From: Ascidiimonas aurantiaca
GTDB lineage: Bacteria; Bacteroidota; Bacteroidia; Flavobacteriales; Flavobacteriaceae
DNA: 64,000 nt
Reading direction: 5' to 3'
Assembly (NCBI RefSeq): GCF_037646345.1
Contig: NZ_JBBEWR010000006.1
Span: 203,971 to 267,970 of the forward strand
Shown here piece by piece: positions 1 through 9,725 of the stretch. A model generated the notes under the pieces. That model ran no database searches. It saw only the letters and a program-made list of their open reading frames with translations, and was not told the DNA's origin. How positions within the stretch are numbered: position 1 is the stretch's first letter; each line of letters starts with the position of its first letter. The position numbers and the translations under genes were made by a program.

Positions 1-3000
1 TTTTTACTATTTATCGGATTTGTTTTTTCAGGCGTACAAATACATGCTCAAAATACGGACCCTCAGGTGCAGGACTCCGTTAAAACAGGTGTGTCACTAG
101 GAAAAATCATTCTGAAAAATCCGGAAAGTATCGTATCCAAATATACGTATGATCCGATTCTGGATTTGTATTTCTATAATGAAACGGTAGGCGATTTCAA
201 TATAAATTATCCCGTGATCCTTACACCCGAGCAATACAGGAAGCTCATTCAAAAGGAAAATATGCGTGACTACTTCAAGCAGAAAATTGATGCAGTTGCC
301 GGGAAAAAAGAAGGTAGTGAAGAAGCACAGAAAAACCTGCTTCCCAACTTCTATGTTAATTCCAATTTTTTTGAATCTATTTTTGGCGGAAATACCATAG
401 AGGTCATTCCGCAGGGTTCTGTAGCGATGGATCTGGGGATACGGTTCCAGAAAAACGATAATCCGGCACTTTCTCCCAGGAACCGTACCAACCTTACATT
501 TGATTTCGATCAGCGTATCAGCCTCAGTTTACTTGGAAAAGTAGGTACCCGCCTTGCTATCACAGCCAATTATGATACAGAAGCTACTTTTGATTTTCAA
601 AACCTTATAAAACTTGAATATACCCCTACAGAAGATGATATCCTTCAAAAAATAGAGATCGGTAATGTAAACATGCCGCTTAATAGTTCTTTGATTACCG
701 GTGCGCAGAGCCTTTTTGGGGTGAAAACCGAATTGCAATTTGGAAGAACCCGTATTACGGGAGTTTTTTCAGAACAGCGTTCGCAAAGTCGTTCTATCGT
801 AGCACAGGGAGGAGGTACGCTTACCGATTTTGAGATACTGGCACTTGATTACGATGAAGATCGCCACTTTTTCCTCTCTCAATTTTTTAGGGATCAGTAC
901 GATATAGCATTAGAATCCTATCCCTTTATAAGGAGCCAGGTGCAAATTACCCGTATTGAAATATGGGTTACCAACAGAGGACAGCGCACAGACAATGTAC
1001 GTAATATTGTCGCTATACAGGATATTGGTGAATTTGTTGAGTCTCAAACACGACTGGGACTCAATAATCAGGATCCTCCGGGTTTTTTTAATGTGAATTC
1101 CGGCCAGCCCAATGAACTCCCCCGTAACAATGCCAATGATTTTAATCCGTTTGCCATAGGTACAGCCAATTCGGTACTTACAGAAGCCATTCGTGAAATA
1201 GCAACCGTAAGAAGTGGCTTTGGTTCGTTGAGTTCAGCTGTCAACGAAGGCTTTGATTATGCTATACTTGAAAATGCCAGGAAACTGGAAGAGGGAAGAG
1301 ATTTTAGTTTAAATACTCAGCTAGGGTACATTTCTTTAAATCAGAGGCTTAGTAATGATGAAGTGCTTGCCGTTGCTTTTCAGTACACCTTTGCCGGTGA
1401 AGTCTATCAGGTAGGAGAATTTGCGGCAGACGGTATTGGGGCTACCGGTTTTGATCCCAATAATAACGATCTTGTTAACAATACACTGGTACTTAAACTT
1501 CTAAAAAGTAACATCACCAATGTGTCAGATCCTATATGGGACCTAATGATGAAAAATATCTATTCTACAGGTGCTTTTCAGTTGAGCCCTGAAGATTTTA
1601 GATTAAATATACTCTATACCGATCCTTCGCCTTTAAATTACCTCTCTCCGGTAGATGAAGCTACCTTTCCGGAGGGGCTGGATGAGCGTATATTGCTGGA
1701 TGTCCTTAATTTTGACCGACTTAATATTTATAACGACCCCCAGAGCGGGGGAGATGGTTTTTTTGATTTTATACCCGGGATAACAGTAGATCCCCAATCC
1801 GGTAATATCATTTTTACCAAAGTAGAACCATTTGGTGAGTTTTTACACGGGGTTTTAGGAGGCGGAGATTATGAAAACCCTTCTTCATATAACCCCAACC
1901 AGGAGCAGTACGTTTTCCGAAACATGTATGAATTAACCAAAGCAGCAGCTCTCGAAGATAGTGACCAGGATAAATTTCAATTAAAAGGACGCTATAAATC
2001 TCAAGGCTCCAGCGGTATTCCCATTGGAGCATTTAACGTTCCCCGGGGTTCTGTTCGGGTTACTGCCGGCGGAAGGCTGCTTCAGGAGGGTATAGACTAC
2101 ACCGTAAACTATCAGGCAGGAACCGTACAAATACTCGATGATGGTTTAAGAGCTTCCAATGTACCCATTGAAGTTTCCGTAGAGAACAATGCTATCTTTG
2201 GACAGCAAACCCGTCGTTTTTCAGGAGTTAATATTGAACATCAGTTTACAGACAACTTTGTCCTGGGAGCGACACTTCTCAACTTAAATGAGAGGCCTCT
2301 TACCCAAAAGGCCAATTTTGGCGTTGAACCGGTTAACAATACCATCTTTGGTTTCAATGGTAACTTTTCAACCGAAGTACCTTTCTTAACCCGACTGGCA
2401 AATAAGTTACCAAATATTGATACCGATGTGCCTTCTAACCTCTCCGTACGAGGGGAGATCGCCTACCTTTTACCCGGATCTCCCAAAAATGCAGATTTTG
2501 AAGGGGAAACTACAGCATACCTTGATGATTTTGAAGGGGCACAGTCTCTTATTGATGTACGTGGCCCCCTGGCATGGACACTGGCGAGTCCGCCCCTTGA
2601 ATTTTTAAATAACGGCCAGCCCTTCGGGCAATCGCCTGATGACCCTGATAACCTCTTAAACGGTCATGGCAGGGCCAAGCTTTCATGGTACACCATTGAT
2701 CCTATTTTTTATACAAATCTGAGACCCAGCGGCGTTTCAGATGATGATATTTCACTAAACCAGACCCGTAGGGTTTTTATTGATGAGATATTCCCTCAGG
2801 TAGATGTGCCTCAGGGGCAGACCACCGTTCAGAATACCCTGGACCTTGCCTATTATCCCGATATCAAAGGGCCTTACAACAACAACCCACAGGATCTTTC
2901 CGGGCTTTCTGCTAATGAAAAATGGGGAGGGATCATGCGGGCCATTAGCAGTACCAACTTTGAGCAGGCCAATGTAGAGTTTATCCAGTTTTGGGTGCTT

Positions 3001-6000
3001 GACCCTTATGTAGATGGAGTAACCGGTAATGGCGGCGAACTGGTTTTTAACCTGGGTAATATTTCAGAAGATATTTTAACAGACGGAAGAAAGCAGTATG
3101 AAAACGGATTGCCCGTAGGTGCAGATAACAATTCCAATCTTACCTCTACCACCTCCTGGGGAGAAGTGCCTTCTACCCAGTCTCTTGTATATGCATTTGA
3201 TGCCAACCCCGATAATAGAACATTACAGGATATTGGATTTGATGGTCTGGACGATCAGGGAGAAGCCTCCATATACGTTAACAACCCCGGGAATGACCCC
3301 GCACTTGACAATTACCAGTATTACCTGGATGCTACCGGAGGGATTCTGGAAAGGTATTTTAATTTCAATAACCCCGACGGAAACTCGCCCGTAACAGTAA
3401 CCAATACAGACCGTGGTTCTACCACACTCCCGGATGTGGAGGATGTGGACAGAGACCTTACTCTGAACACCGTAAACAGTTATTTTGAATACCGCATCCC
3501 AATACGACCCAATATTCAGCGAACCGACCAGTATGTTACCGATATACGTGAACTTGAACGGCCCGTGCCAAACAATGGTAGTGTAACCGCCCGCTGGATA
3601 CAGTTTAAAATACCTATCAGAGAGTTTACTAATGCCATTGGCGGTATTACCGATATCAGATCCATCAGCTTCATGAGAATGTATCTTACCGGATTTCAGG
3701 AAGAAGTTGTTTTGCGTTTCGGTACACTCGATCTTGTTCGTGGAGATTACCGTTTTTATACCCGTTCCTTACAGGAAGACCAGGATGATCCTTCAGACGA
3801 TGGTACTTTTGCAGATATCAGTACCGTTAATATACAAGAAAATGAGCAAAGGCAACCCATACCCTATAGACTGCCCCCCGGTGTACAAAGAGAACAGCTC
3901 AATAACAATAACACCATTATACGGCAAAACGAACAATCTATTGCCTATACCGTTTGTGATCTGCAGCCACGTGATGCCAGAGCAGCTTTTAAAAATATAA
4001 ATGTAGATCTACGTCAGTACAAGCGTTTACAAATGTTCCTGCATGCCGAAGCTTTTCAGGAAAATACCATTTTTGATAATGATCTTGTCGGGTTTATTCG
4101 TATAGGTACCGATTTTAATGATAATTACTATCAGGTTGAGGTGCCTTTACAGGTAACACGGCCCGGGGCATCTACAGCAGAAGAAGTATGGCCGGAACTC
4201 AACAATATGGATATCCCGCTTTCCTTATTATCCCGTATGAAAGCCGTAGGTATTGCCAATGGAACACTTAACCAAACCGTTTACTACGATGAAGAATTAA
4301 ATGTAGTAAATGAGTTTGACCCCAGAGAAGCCGGAAGGTTACGATTAGGTCTGCGTGGTAACCCTTCACTGGGGAACATACGGGCACTAATGATAGGTGT
4401 TAAAAATACCACCACCAATGAGGTTTGTGGAGAAGTATGGTTTAATGAACTGCGTTTATCTGAACTGGACAATAAAGGAGGCTGGGCTGCCATAGCAGCT
4501 ATTGATGCAAATATGGCAGATTTTGCCAATGTATCTGCTACCGGGCAGATAAGTACCATAGGTTTTGGGGCCATTGAACAATTGCCCAATGAAAGAAGCC
4601 GGGAAGAATCCATTCAATATGGGGTAAATACCAATATTAATGTAGGGCAGTTGTTCCCAAAAAAATGGGGACTTCAGATACCAGTTAATTACAGTATTTC
4701 CGAGCAATTGGTTACCCCGGAGTTTGATCCCGTATTTCAGGACATCACCCTTGAAGACAGAATAGATGCCGTAGAAACAGAACAAGAAAAAGAAATTACC
4801 AGGCGTCAGGCAGAAGATTATACCAAAAGAAGGAGTATTAATTTAATAGGTTTACGCAAAAACAGGTCTGAAGAAGCAGAAGCAAACTTTTTTGACATTG
4901 AAAACTTTACATTTAATTATTCCTATAATGAAGTCAATCACAGAGATTTTGAGATTGAAGATCAGCGAGATCAAAATGTTCGGGCAGGCCTCAACTACGT
5001 ACACGCTTTTAAACCCGCCGAGATCGCCCCGTTTAAAAAAAGTGATTCTCTGTTAACAGGCAGGTACTGGCAATGGCTTAAAGATCTAAATTTAAACTTA
5101 CTTCCCACCAGTATATCGGTCAATTCCAATATTAACCGTACCTTCAATCAGCAACGTTTTCGGGATGTATTAAGTAACCAGTCTAATCCAAATGACCTGG
5201 GGCTGCCTCTTTTACAACAGCGTAACTTTTTGTTCGACTGGCAATACTCTATTAATTACAACCTTACCAAATCATTACAATTTAACTTTGTTGCTGCCAA
5301 CTTTAATATTGTGCGTAACTATTTTGGAGAAGATGAAGACGGAAACGTAATTATACGTGAAGATGTGGGAGTGTATGATGACTTTTTTAATACAGGAGAG
5401 GCGAACAGGCATACGCAGCAGCTTCAGGTGAATTACGAATTACCACTCAATAAAATACCAACCTTTAGTTTTATTAATGCTACCTATTCCTATACCGGCA
5501 ACTTTGACTGGCAAAGAGGAGGAGAGGCATTGAACGAAATTGCGGGAGAAGATCTCAACACCATTCAGAATGCCAACACGCATACCATTAATGCGGCATT
5601 GGGTATGGATAAACTGTATGAATACCTGGGACTAACCAAAATAACCGCTGCCGATCTCAGAAAAGGAGGTAGAGGTGGTATTCAGAGGCGCCCGCCAATA
5701 CCAGGTCAGGAAAACGAAGAGGAAGAAATAAAGAAAACATCCAAATTCCACAATACCCTGGTAGATATTTTAACCCCGATAAAACGAATAAACCTGAGTT
5801 ATACCGAAAACAACGGTAAAGTGTTACCCGGATATACAGAATCCATTGGTTTTATAGGTACCCTGCGTCCTTCATTTGGCTTTGTGTTTGGAAGTCAGGC
5901 AGATGTGCGGTTTGAAGCTGCCAGAAGAGGCTGGCTTACCACCTTCCCGGAATTTAACCAACAGTATCTCGAAAGAACCAATCGTATCCTTAACATCACT

Positions 6001-7113
6001 GCAAATGCACTGCCCATTCAGGACCTGACCATAGACCTTGTGGCAGACCGCCAATTCTCTGAGAGTTATGCAGAGAACTTTCGAATTAATGAAAATAACG
6101 GTGCTTTTGATTATGAGGTGTTAGTGGGTAACCGTTTTGGAGACTTTTCAATCTCAACCGTACTCTTGTCAACAGCATTTGCACAAAGCGATGAAATGTC
6201 TTCCGAAACATTTGAAGAATTTAGGGCCAATCGTTTACGTATAGCCAACCGGTTAGCAGTACAAAACGGGATCGATATTAATGACCCCAATCAACTGGAT
6301 GCAGACGGTTTCCCAAGAGGTTATGGAAAAAATAATCAGGCGGTACTCCTTCCTGCATTTCTTGCGGCTTATACCGGCACAGATCCCGATAAAATAAATA
6401 CAGGTGCCTTTAGAGACGTCCCCATTCCTAACTGGACCATTAAATACACCGGTTTTATGAGACTCAAATGGTTTAAGAAAAATTTCCGCCGCTTTTCACT
6501 AACACATGGGTACCGTTCCAGTTACAGTCTTAACTCATTTAGAACCAATCTTGAATTTGATCCCACACTGCCGCCCAATTCCCAGATAGATCAGGCAGGT
6601 AATTTTCTTAATGAAACCGTGTTTACCAATGCCACACTTGTAGAGCAGTTTAACCCGTTGATGCGGGTAGATTTTGAGATGAAAAATTCGCTGAGTGTTC
6701 AGGCAGAAGTAAAGAGAGATCGTGCGCTCTCGCTGAGCTTTGATAATAACCTGCTTACCGAAATAACAGGAAAAGAATATATTATTGGTTTAGGGTATCG
6801 TGTAAAAGACCTTCGCTTCCGAACCAATATAGGAGGGAAGCGTACCACCTTAAAAGGAGATCTGAACCTGAAAGCAGATCTGGCATTACGAGATAATATT
6901 ACCGTTATACGCAACCTTGATATTGAAAATAATCAGGTAACCGCAGGACAAAATATCTGGTCACTTAAATTCACGGCAGATTATGCTTTAAGCAAAAACC
7001 TTACCACCCTGTTCTTTTACGACCATACATTCTCAGAGTTTGCTATTTCTACAGCATTTCCGCAAACCACTATCCGGTCTGGTTTTACATTGCGATATAA
7101 TTTTGGGAATTAA
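1..7113 (+). CDS. sprA: Gliding/T9SS translocon protein SprA (5' end missing)
   Basis: SprA is the giant outer-membrane beta-barrel that forms the protein-conducting pore of the type IX secretion system; in gliding Bacteroidota it is needed for secretion and motility. The reading frame is open from base 1. The codons before the first in-frame GTG (67) encode a hydrophobic run ending H-A-Q (about 1-51), the tail of a Sec signal peptide, so the true start lies just upstream of the window. About 2370 codons are present, close to the ~2400 of known SprA proteins. The sequence is rich in Asn, Asp and aromatic beta-strands and ends with a typical barrel-terminal strand (LRYNFGN). A following gcvH matches the gene order I recall around sprA in Flavobacterium. 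Family assignment is firm; the start is not visible. Confidence 0.95.
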   Translation, partial: FLLFIGFVFSGVQIHAQNTDPQVQDSVKTGVSLGKIILKNPESIVSKYTYDPILDLYFYNETVGDFNINYPVILTPEQYRKLIQKENMRDYFKQKIDAVAGKKEGSEEAQKNLLPNFYVNSNFFESIFGGNTIEVIPQGSVAMDLGIRFQKNDNPALSPRNRTNLTFDFDQRISLSLLGKVGTRLAITANYDTEATFDFQNLIKLEYTPTEDDILQKIEIGNVNMPLNSSLITGAQSLFGVKTELQFGRTRITGVFSEQRSQSRSIVAQGGGTLTDFEILALDYDEDRHFFLSQFFRDQYDIALESYPFIRSQVQITRIEIWVTNRGQRTDNVRNIVAIQDIGEFVESQTRLGLNNQDPPGFFNVNSGQPNELPRNNANDFNPFAIGTANSVLTEAIREIATVRSGFGSLSSAVNEGFDYAILENARKLEEGRDFSLNTQLGYISLNQRLSNDEVLAVAFQYTFAGEVYQVGEFAADGIGATGFDPNNNDLVNNTLVLKLLKSNITNVSDPIWDLMMKNIYSTGAFQLSPEDFRLNILYTDPSPLNYLSPVDEATFPEGLDERILLDVLNFDRLNIYNDPQSGGDGFFDFIPGITVDPQSGNIIFTKVEPFGEFLHGVLGGGDYENPSSYNPNQEQYVFRNMYELTKAAALEDSDQDKFQLKGRYKSQGSSGIPIGAFNVPRGSVRVTAGGRLLQEGIDYTVNYQAGTVQILDDGLRASNVPIEVSVENNAIFGQQTRRFSGVNIEHQFTDNFVLGATLLNLNERPLTQKANFGVEPVNNTIFGFNGNFSTEVPFLTRLANKLPNIDTDVPSNLSVRGEIAYLLPGSPKNADFEGETTAYLDDFEGAQSLIDVRGPLAWTLASPPLEFLNNGQPFGQSPDDPDNLLNGHGRAKLSWYTIDPIFYTNLRPSGVSDDDISLNQTRRVFIDEIFPQVDVPQGQTTVQNTLDLAYYPDIKGPYNNNPQDLSGLSANEKWGGIMRAISSTNFEQANVEFIQFWVLDPYVDGVTGNGGELVFNLGNISEDILTDGRKQYENGLPVGADNNSNLTSTTSWGEVPSTQSLVYAFDANPDNRTLQDIGFDGLDDQGEASIYVNNPGNDPALDNYQYYLDATGGILERYFNFNNPDGNSPVTVTNTDRGSTTLPDVEDVDRDLTLNTVNSYFEYRIPIRPNIQRTDQYVTDIRELERPVPNNGSVTARWIQFKIPIREFTNAIGGITDIRSISFMRMYLTGFQEEVVLRFGTLDLVRGDYRFYTRSLQEDQDDPSDDGTFADISTVNIQENEQRQPIPYRLPPGVQREQLNNNNTIIRQNEQSIAYTVCDLQPRDARAAFKNINVDLRQYKRLQMFLHAEAFQENTIFDNDLVGFIRIGTDFNDNYYQVEVPLQVTRPGASTAEEVWPELNNMDIPLSLLSRMKAVGIANGTLNQTVYYDEELNVVNEFDPREAGRLRLGLRGNPSLGNIRALMIGVKNTTTNEVCGEVWFNELRLSELDNKGGWAAIAAIDANMADFANVSATGQISTIGFGAIEQLPNERSREESIQYGVNTNINVGQLFPKKWGLQIPVNYSISEQLVTPEFDPVFQDITLEDRIDAVETEQEKEITRRQAEDYTKRRSINLIGLRKNRSEEAEANFFDIENFTFNYSYNEVNHRDFEIEDQRDQNVRAGLNYVHAFKPAEIAPFKKSDSLLTGRYWQWLKDLNLNLLPTSISVNSNINRTFNQQRFRDVLSNQSNPNDLGLPLLQQRNFLFDWQYSINYNLTKSLQFNFVAANFNIVRNYFGEDEDGNVIIREDVGVYDDFFNTGEANRHTQQLQVNYELPLNKIPTFSFINATYSYTGNFDWQRGGEALNEIAGEDLNTIQNANTHTINAALGMDKLYEYLGLTKITAADLRKGGRGGIQRRPPIPGQENEEEEIKKTSKFHNTLVDILTPIKRINLSYTENNGKVLPGYTESIGFIGTLRPSFGFVFGSQADVRFEAARRGWLTTFPEFNQQYLERTNRILNITANALPIQDLTIDLVADRQFSESYAENFRINENNGAFDYEVLVGNRFGDFSISTVLLSTAFAQSDEMSSETFEEFRANRLRIANRLAVQNGIDINDPNQLDADGFPRGYGKNNQAVLLPAFLAAYTGTDPDKINTGAFRDVPIPNWTIKYTGFMRLKWFKKNFRRFSLTHGYRSSYSLNSFRTNLEFDPTLPPNSQIDQAGNFLNETVFTNATLVEQFNPLMRVDFEMKNSLSVQAEVKRDRALSLSFDNNLLTEITGKEYIIGLGYRVKDLRFRTNIGGKRTTLKGDLNLKADLALRDNITVIRNLDIENNQVTAGQNIWSLKFTADYALSKNLTTLFFYDHTFSEFAISTAFPQTTIRSGFTLRYNFGN

Positions 7114-7128
7114 TGTGAATATATTTTT

Positions 7129-7158
7129 TTGCAGGATACCGCGAAAAAAGTACATTTG
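7129..7158 (+). promoter_or_regulatory. Bacteroidetes-type promoter for gcvH
   Basis: A -33 TTG at 7129-7131 and a -7 TACATTTG (TAnnTTTG) at 7151-7158 are 19 bp apart, matching the Bacteroidota primary sigma factor consensus. They lie 27 bp before the gcvH ATG, so gcvH has its own promoter in addition to any read-through from sprA. Confidence 0.6.
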
Positions 7159-7185
7159 TTTCACTAAAAAAAATCAATTAGCATA

Positions 7186-7566
7186 ATGAATATACCATCT
7201 GATTTGAAGTACACCAAAGACCATGAGTGGGTAAAAGTGGAAGGTGATACCGCCATTGTAGGGATTACCGATTTTGCTCAGGGAGAACTTGGTGATATAG
7301 TATATGTAGAAGTAGAAACCGTTGGTGAAACTCTCGATAAAGAAGAGGTTTTTGGTACGGTAGAAGCCGTTAAAACCGTTTCAGACCTTTTTCTTCCCTT
7401 AAGCGGTGAGATTACCGATTTTAACGAGTTACTTGAAGAGCAACCGGAAATTGTGAATTCAGATCCTTACGGGGAAGGCTGGATGATTAAAATGACTATT
7501 TCAGATACCGGTGAGCTTGACAGCCTTATGAGCAGTGAAGAATACAAATCGCTGGTTGGCGCGTAA
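7186..7566 (+). CDS. gcvH: Glycine cleavage system H protein
   Basis: This is the lipoyl carrier of the glycine cleavage complex; it shuttles the aminomethyl group from the P to the T protein and electrons to the L protein in the cytosol. At 126 residues it has the usual length. The lipoylation motif G-T-V-E-A-V-K places the modified lysine at K63, and the N-terminal YTKDHEW and C-terminal GEGWMIKM stretches are family hallmarks. It follows sprA by 72 bp and has its own TAnnTTTG promoter. Its 3' end overlaps the possible GTG start of the VanZ-like gene. P, T and L proteins are not in the window. Confidence 0.97.
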   Translation: MNIPSDLKYTKDHEWVKVEGDTAIVGITDFAQGELGDIVYVEVETVGETLDKEEVFGTVEAVKTVSDLFLPLSGEITDFNELLEEQPEIVNSDPYGEGWMIKMTISDTGELDSLMSSEEYKSLVGA

Positions 7567-7957
7567 CAAGAGCATATATTATCTTATAGCCATGGGATGG
7601 ACTCTCATGGTCACTCTGTTTAGCCTGTCTCCTATGAGCAATTTACCCAATATACGTGTTGGGTTTGAACATGGAGATAAACTGGTGCATGTTTTTTTTT
7701 ATCTCGGTATGACCATAACCTGGTATTTTAAGTTTACGGAGCCATTTCCCGTTAAATTTTTAATGAAACCCCTACTGGCAGCATGCGCTATTAGTTTTTT
7801 TTATGGCATAATTATTGAGGTATTTCAGGATATACTTCCCGTTGATCGAAGTTCAGATTGGCAGGATATTTATGCAAATACCGGTGGAATTATCCTCGCG
7901 GTAGCACTGTTAAAAATACTCGAAGGTAAAACCAACTGGTTAAAAAGGAAAAATTAG
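7535..7957 (+). CDS. VanZ-like family membrane protein
   Basis: A small polytopic membrane protein of the VanZ-like family, whose function outside teicoplanin resistance is unknown. It shows the family pattern D-K-L-V-H near residue 48, a central Pro/Phe-rich helix, and the C-terminal S-S-D-W-Q-D followed by A-N-x-G-G before a last membrane helix. The frame opens at GTG 7535, inside gcvH, giving 140 residues; the next ATG is at 7592. The GTG start keeps the whole first membrane helix (YYLIAMGW onward), so it is preferred, but the exact start is uncertain. Overlap with gcvH by up to 32 bp implies translational coupling. Confidence 0.85.
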   Translation: MKNTNRWLARNKSIYYLIAMGWTLMVTLFSLSPMSNLPNIRVGFEHGDKLVHVFFYLGMTITWYFKFTEPFPVKFLMKPLLAACAISFFYGIIIEVFQDILPVDRSSDWQDIYANTGGIILAVALLKILEGKTNWLKRKN

Positions 7958-8010
7958 TTGCGTTTATTATGAATAAATAATTAAATTAGCGACTGTAAAA
8001 ACAGAAAATT

Positions 8011-8721
8011 ATGGAACTTAAGAAAAACCCAAAAGCAGACCTTACGCGTAACAGCGGGCTTTATTTTGCCATAGGACTGGCTTTTATTCTGGCTTTGACC
8101 TGGGGGGCGATGGAGTACCGAAAGTACGATAAGGATGAAGCCTTTAACTATACGATGAATGTTGATGATGATCTCGATGAAGAAGTGCCTATTACAGAAC
8201 AGTTAAATACACCACCTCCGCCACCCCCGCCGGCAGCACCAGAAGTGATTGAAGTAGTTGAAGATGAAGAAGAGGTCGAGGAAACCATAATTGAATCTAC
8301 AGAAACCAGTCAGGAAGAAGTAATCGAAAAAGTAGAAGATATTGAAGAGGCAGAAGAAGATCTTGATGTAGATGTACCTTTTGCAGTAATTGAAGATGTT
8401 CCGGTTTTTCCGGGATGTGAAGGGCAACCCAAGTCAAAACTAAGAGAGTGCTTCCAGAGAAAAATGATGGAGCATATCAGAGATAACTTCCGTTATCCTG
8501 AAATTGCCCAGGAACTGGGAATTCAGGGTAGAGTAAGTGTTTTATTTACCATTGATAAGGATGGAAGTATCACCAATATAAGAATGCGAGGCCCGGATAA
8601 AAACCTGGAGGCAGAAGCTATGCGCATTATCAAAAAATTACCAAGAATGACTCCCGGAAAGCAACGAGGTCGTCCGGTTAGGGTTCCCTTTAGTATTCCT
8701 ATTACATTTAAACTGCAATAA
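8011..8721 (+). CDS. TonB-type energy transducer
   Basis: TonB proteins carry proton-motive energy from an ExbB/ExbD motor in the inner membrane to outer-membrane TonB-dependent receptors. This one has a single N-terminal membrane anchor (about residues 17-34), a Pro run (68-74), a long acidic Glu/Val/Asp linker to about 125, and a TonB C-terminal domain (about 135-236) with the Bacteroidota V-F-P-G-C motif and a second Cys about 13 residues on. The acidic rather than basic (KP) linker is a notable variation. No ExbB/ExbD genes are nearby. An intrinsic terminator follows directly. Confidence 0.9.
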   Translation: MELKKNPKADLTRNSGLYFAIGLAFILALTWGAMEYRKYDKDEAFNYTMNVDDDLDEEVPITEQLNTPPPPPPPAAPEVIEVVEDEEEVEETIIESTETSQEEVIEKVEDIEEAEEDLDVDVPFAVIEDVPVFPGCEGQPKSKLRECFQRKMMEHIRDNFRYPEIAQELGIQGRVSVLFTIDKDGSITNIRMRGPDKNLEAEAMRIIKKLPRMTPGKQRGRPVRVPFSIPITFKLQ

Positions 8722-8741
8722 GTACAGGTAAAATATATGTA

Positions 8742-8774
8742 GAAACCCGAACGTGAGTTCGGGTTTCTTTTTTT
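8742..8774 (+). terminator. Rho-independent terminator
   Basis: Perfect 11-bp stem (8742-8752 with 8757-8767), GTGA loop, then a run of seven T. It ends the transcription unit of the first TonB-like gene. Confidence 0.9.
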
Positions 8775-8815
8775 GGTATGCTTCTTGTGCGGGTGTAAGT
8801 ATAACATAAAACAAT

Positions 8816-9619
8816 ATGATTATGAAAAGTCACACCCAAAAGCCGGGGCAACTTCACACCAATAAAATGCCCGGCAAAAGAAAAACCAAACAGGAGGTAA
8901 ACCTGAGAAAAAACGGATGGTTGCATTTTCAAATAGGTCTTATTCTAAGTCTGCTTATAACCTATTTTACACTGGAAGCTGTTTTTCCCATTCTGGAAGT
9001 ACCACCTATGGAGCAGGCGAAACAGGACAAGGATCTAACAGAGCCTGCTTTTCAATTTACTCCTGAGCCTCCAAAAATAGCGGTGCCTGATCCCTTACCG
9101 GAACCCGCGCCAAAAAAAGCACAACGAATAGGAGAGATTATAAAAGTAATTGAGAACAGCAATTTGACGGTTAAACCTAGCGAGAACATAACAGCTAATA
9201 CTCCTGCCGCCAACCCCTATCTGGATCTTAATGAAATAGAGTATGCAGAACCAGATGATACACCGAAAAACATTTTAGCAGTAGAATCTGTTCCTTTGTT
9301 TCCGGGCTGCGACCGTTTAGGAATCCGGCAGGAAAAAATAGATTGTTTTTCAAAAAGTATCAATAAGATCGTGGTAAAACATTTTAATGGTTCTTTGGGA
9401 GATACCTGGGGGTTAAGCGGGAAACAGGTAATACATATAGTTTTTAAGATCGATAAAAACGGAAAGGTACATGATATCCGGGCTAAAGCGCCCCATCCCG
9501 CTTTAGAAAAAGAAGCCATACGGGTTATGCGTCTTATCCCTCAATTAGAACCCGGGAAACAGAATAATACACCGGTCGAAGTTTTGTTTGCAAAGTCTAT
9601 CGTATTTCAGGTACAGTAA
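8816..9619 (+). CDS. TonB-type energy transducer, second paralogue
   Basis: A 267-residue TonB-family protein with a basic cytoplasmic N-terminus, one membrane helix (about 37-55), a Pro/Glu-rich spacer (about 60-105) and a TonB C-terminal domain (about 165-267). The last carries the V-P-L-F-P-G-C motif, a second Cys and the final I-V-F-Q-V-Q strand. It is clearly paralogous to the preceding gene. Possible starts are ATG 8816, ATG 8822 or ATG 8867, all upstream of the anchor. It sits between two strong terminators, so it is a single-gene unit. Its receptor partner cannot be deduced. Confidence 0.85.
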   Translation: MIMKSHTQKPGQLHTNKMPGKRKTKQEVNLRKNGWLHFQIGLILSLLITYFTLEAVFPILEVPPMEQAKQDKDLTEPAFQFTPEPPKIAVPDPLPEPAPKKAQRIGEIIKVIENSNLTVKPSENITANTPAANPYLDLNEIEYAEPDDTPKNILAVESVPLFPGCDRLGIRQEKIDCFSKSINKIVVKHFNGSLGDTWGLSGKQVIHIVFKIDKNGKVHDIRAKAPHPALEKEAIRVMRLIPQLEPGKQNNTPVEVLFAKSIVFQVQ

Positions 9620-9620
9620 A

Positions 9621-9651
9621 AAATTCCCGCGAAAGCGGGAATTTTTCTTTT
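9621..9651 (+). terminator. Rho-independent terminator
   Basis: Perfect 10-bp stem 9621-9630 with 9635-9644 around a GAAA tetraloop, followed by a T-rich tail. It begins two bases after the stop of the second TonB-like gene. Confidence 0.9.
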
Positions 9652-9659
9652 AAATTTAC

Positions 9660-9712
9660 GTTTACATACCAGGTGAAAAACACTATCTTGCCAAATCTTA
9701 CCGTATGTAAAC
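9660..9712 (+). promoter_or_regulatory. Widely spaced inverted repeat upstream of the RemB-like gene
   Basis: Two 10-bp arms, GTTTACATAC (9660-9669) and GTATGTAAAC (9703-9712), are perfect reverse complements separated by 33 bp, just before the ATG at 9726. They could be paired operator half-sites (centres 43 bp apart, about four helical turns) or a leader stem. Confidence 0.4.
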
Positions 9713-9725
9713 CTTAAATACTTGT

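Noticed and set aside
67..7113. GTG at 67 as the sprA start
   Set aside because: The frame is open from base 1 and the upstream codons encode the end of a signal peptide, so the gene begins before the window.
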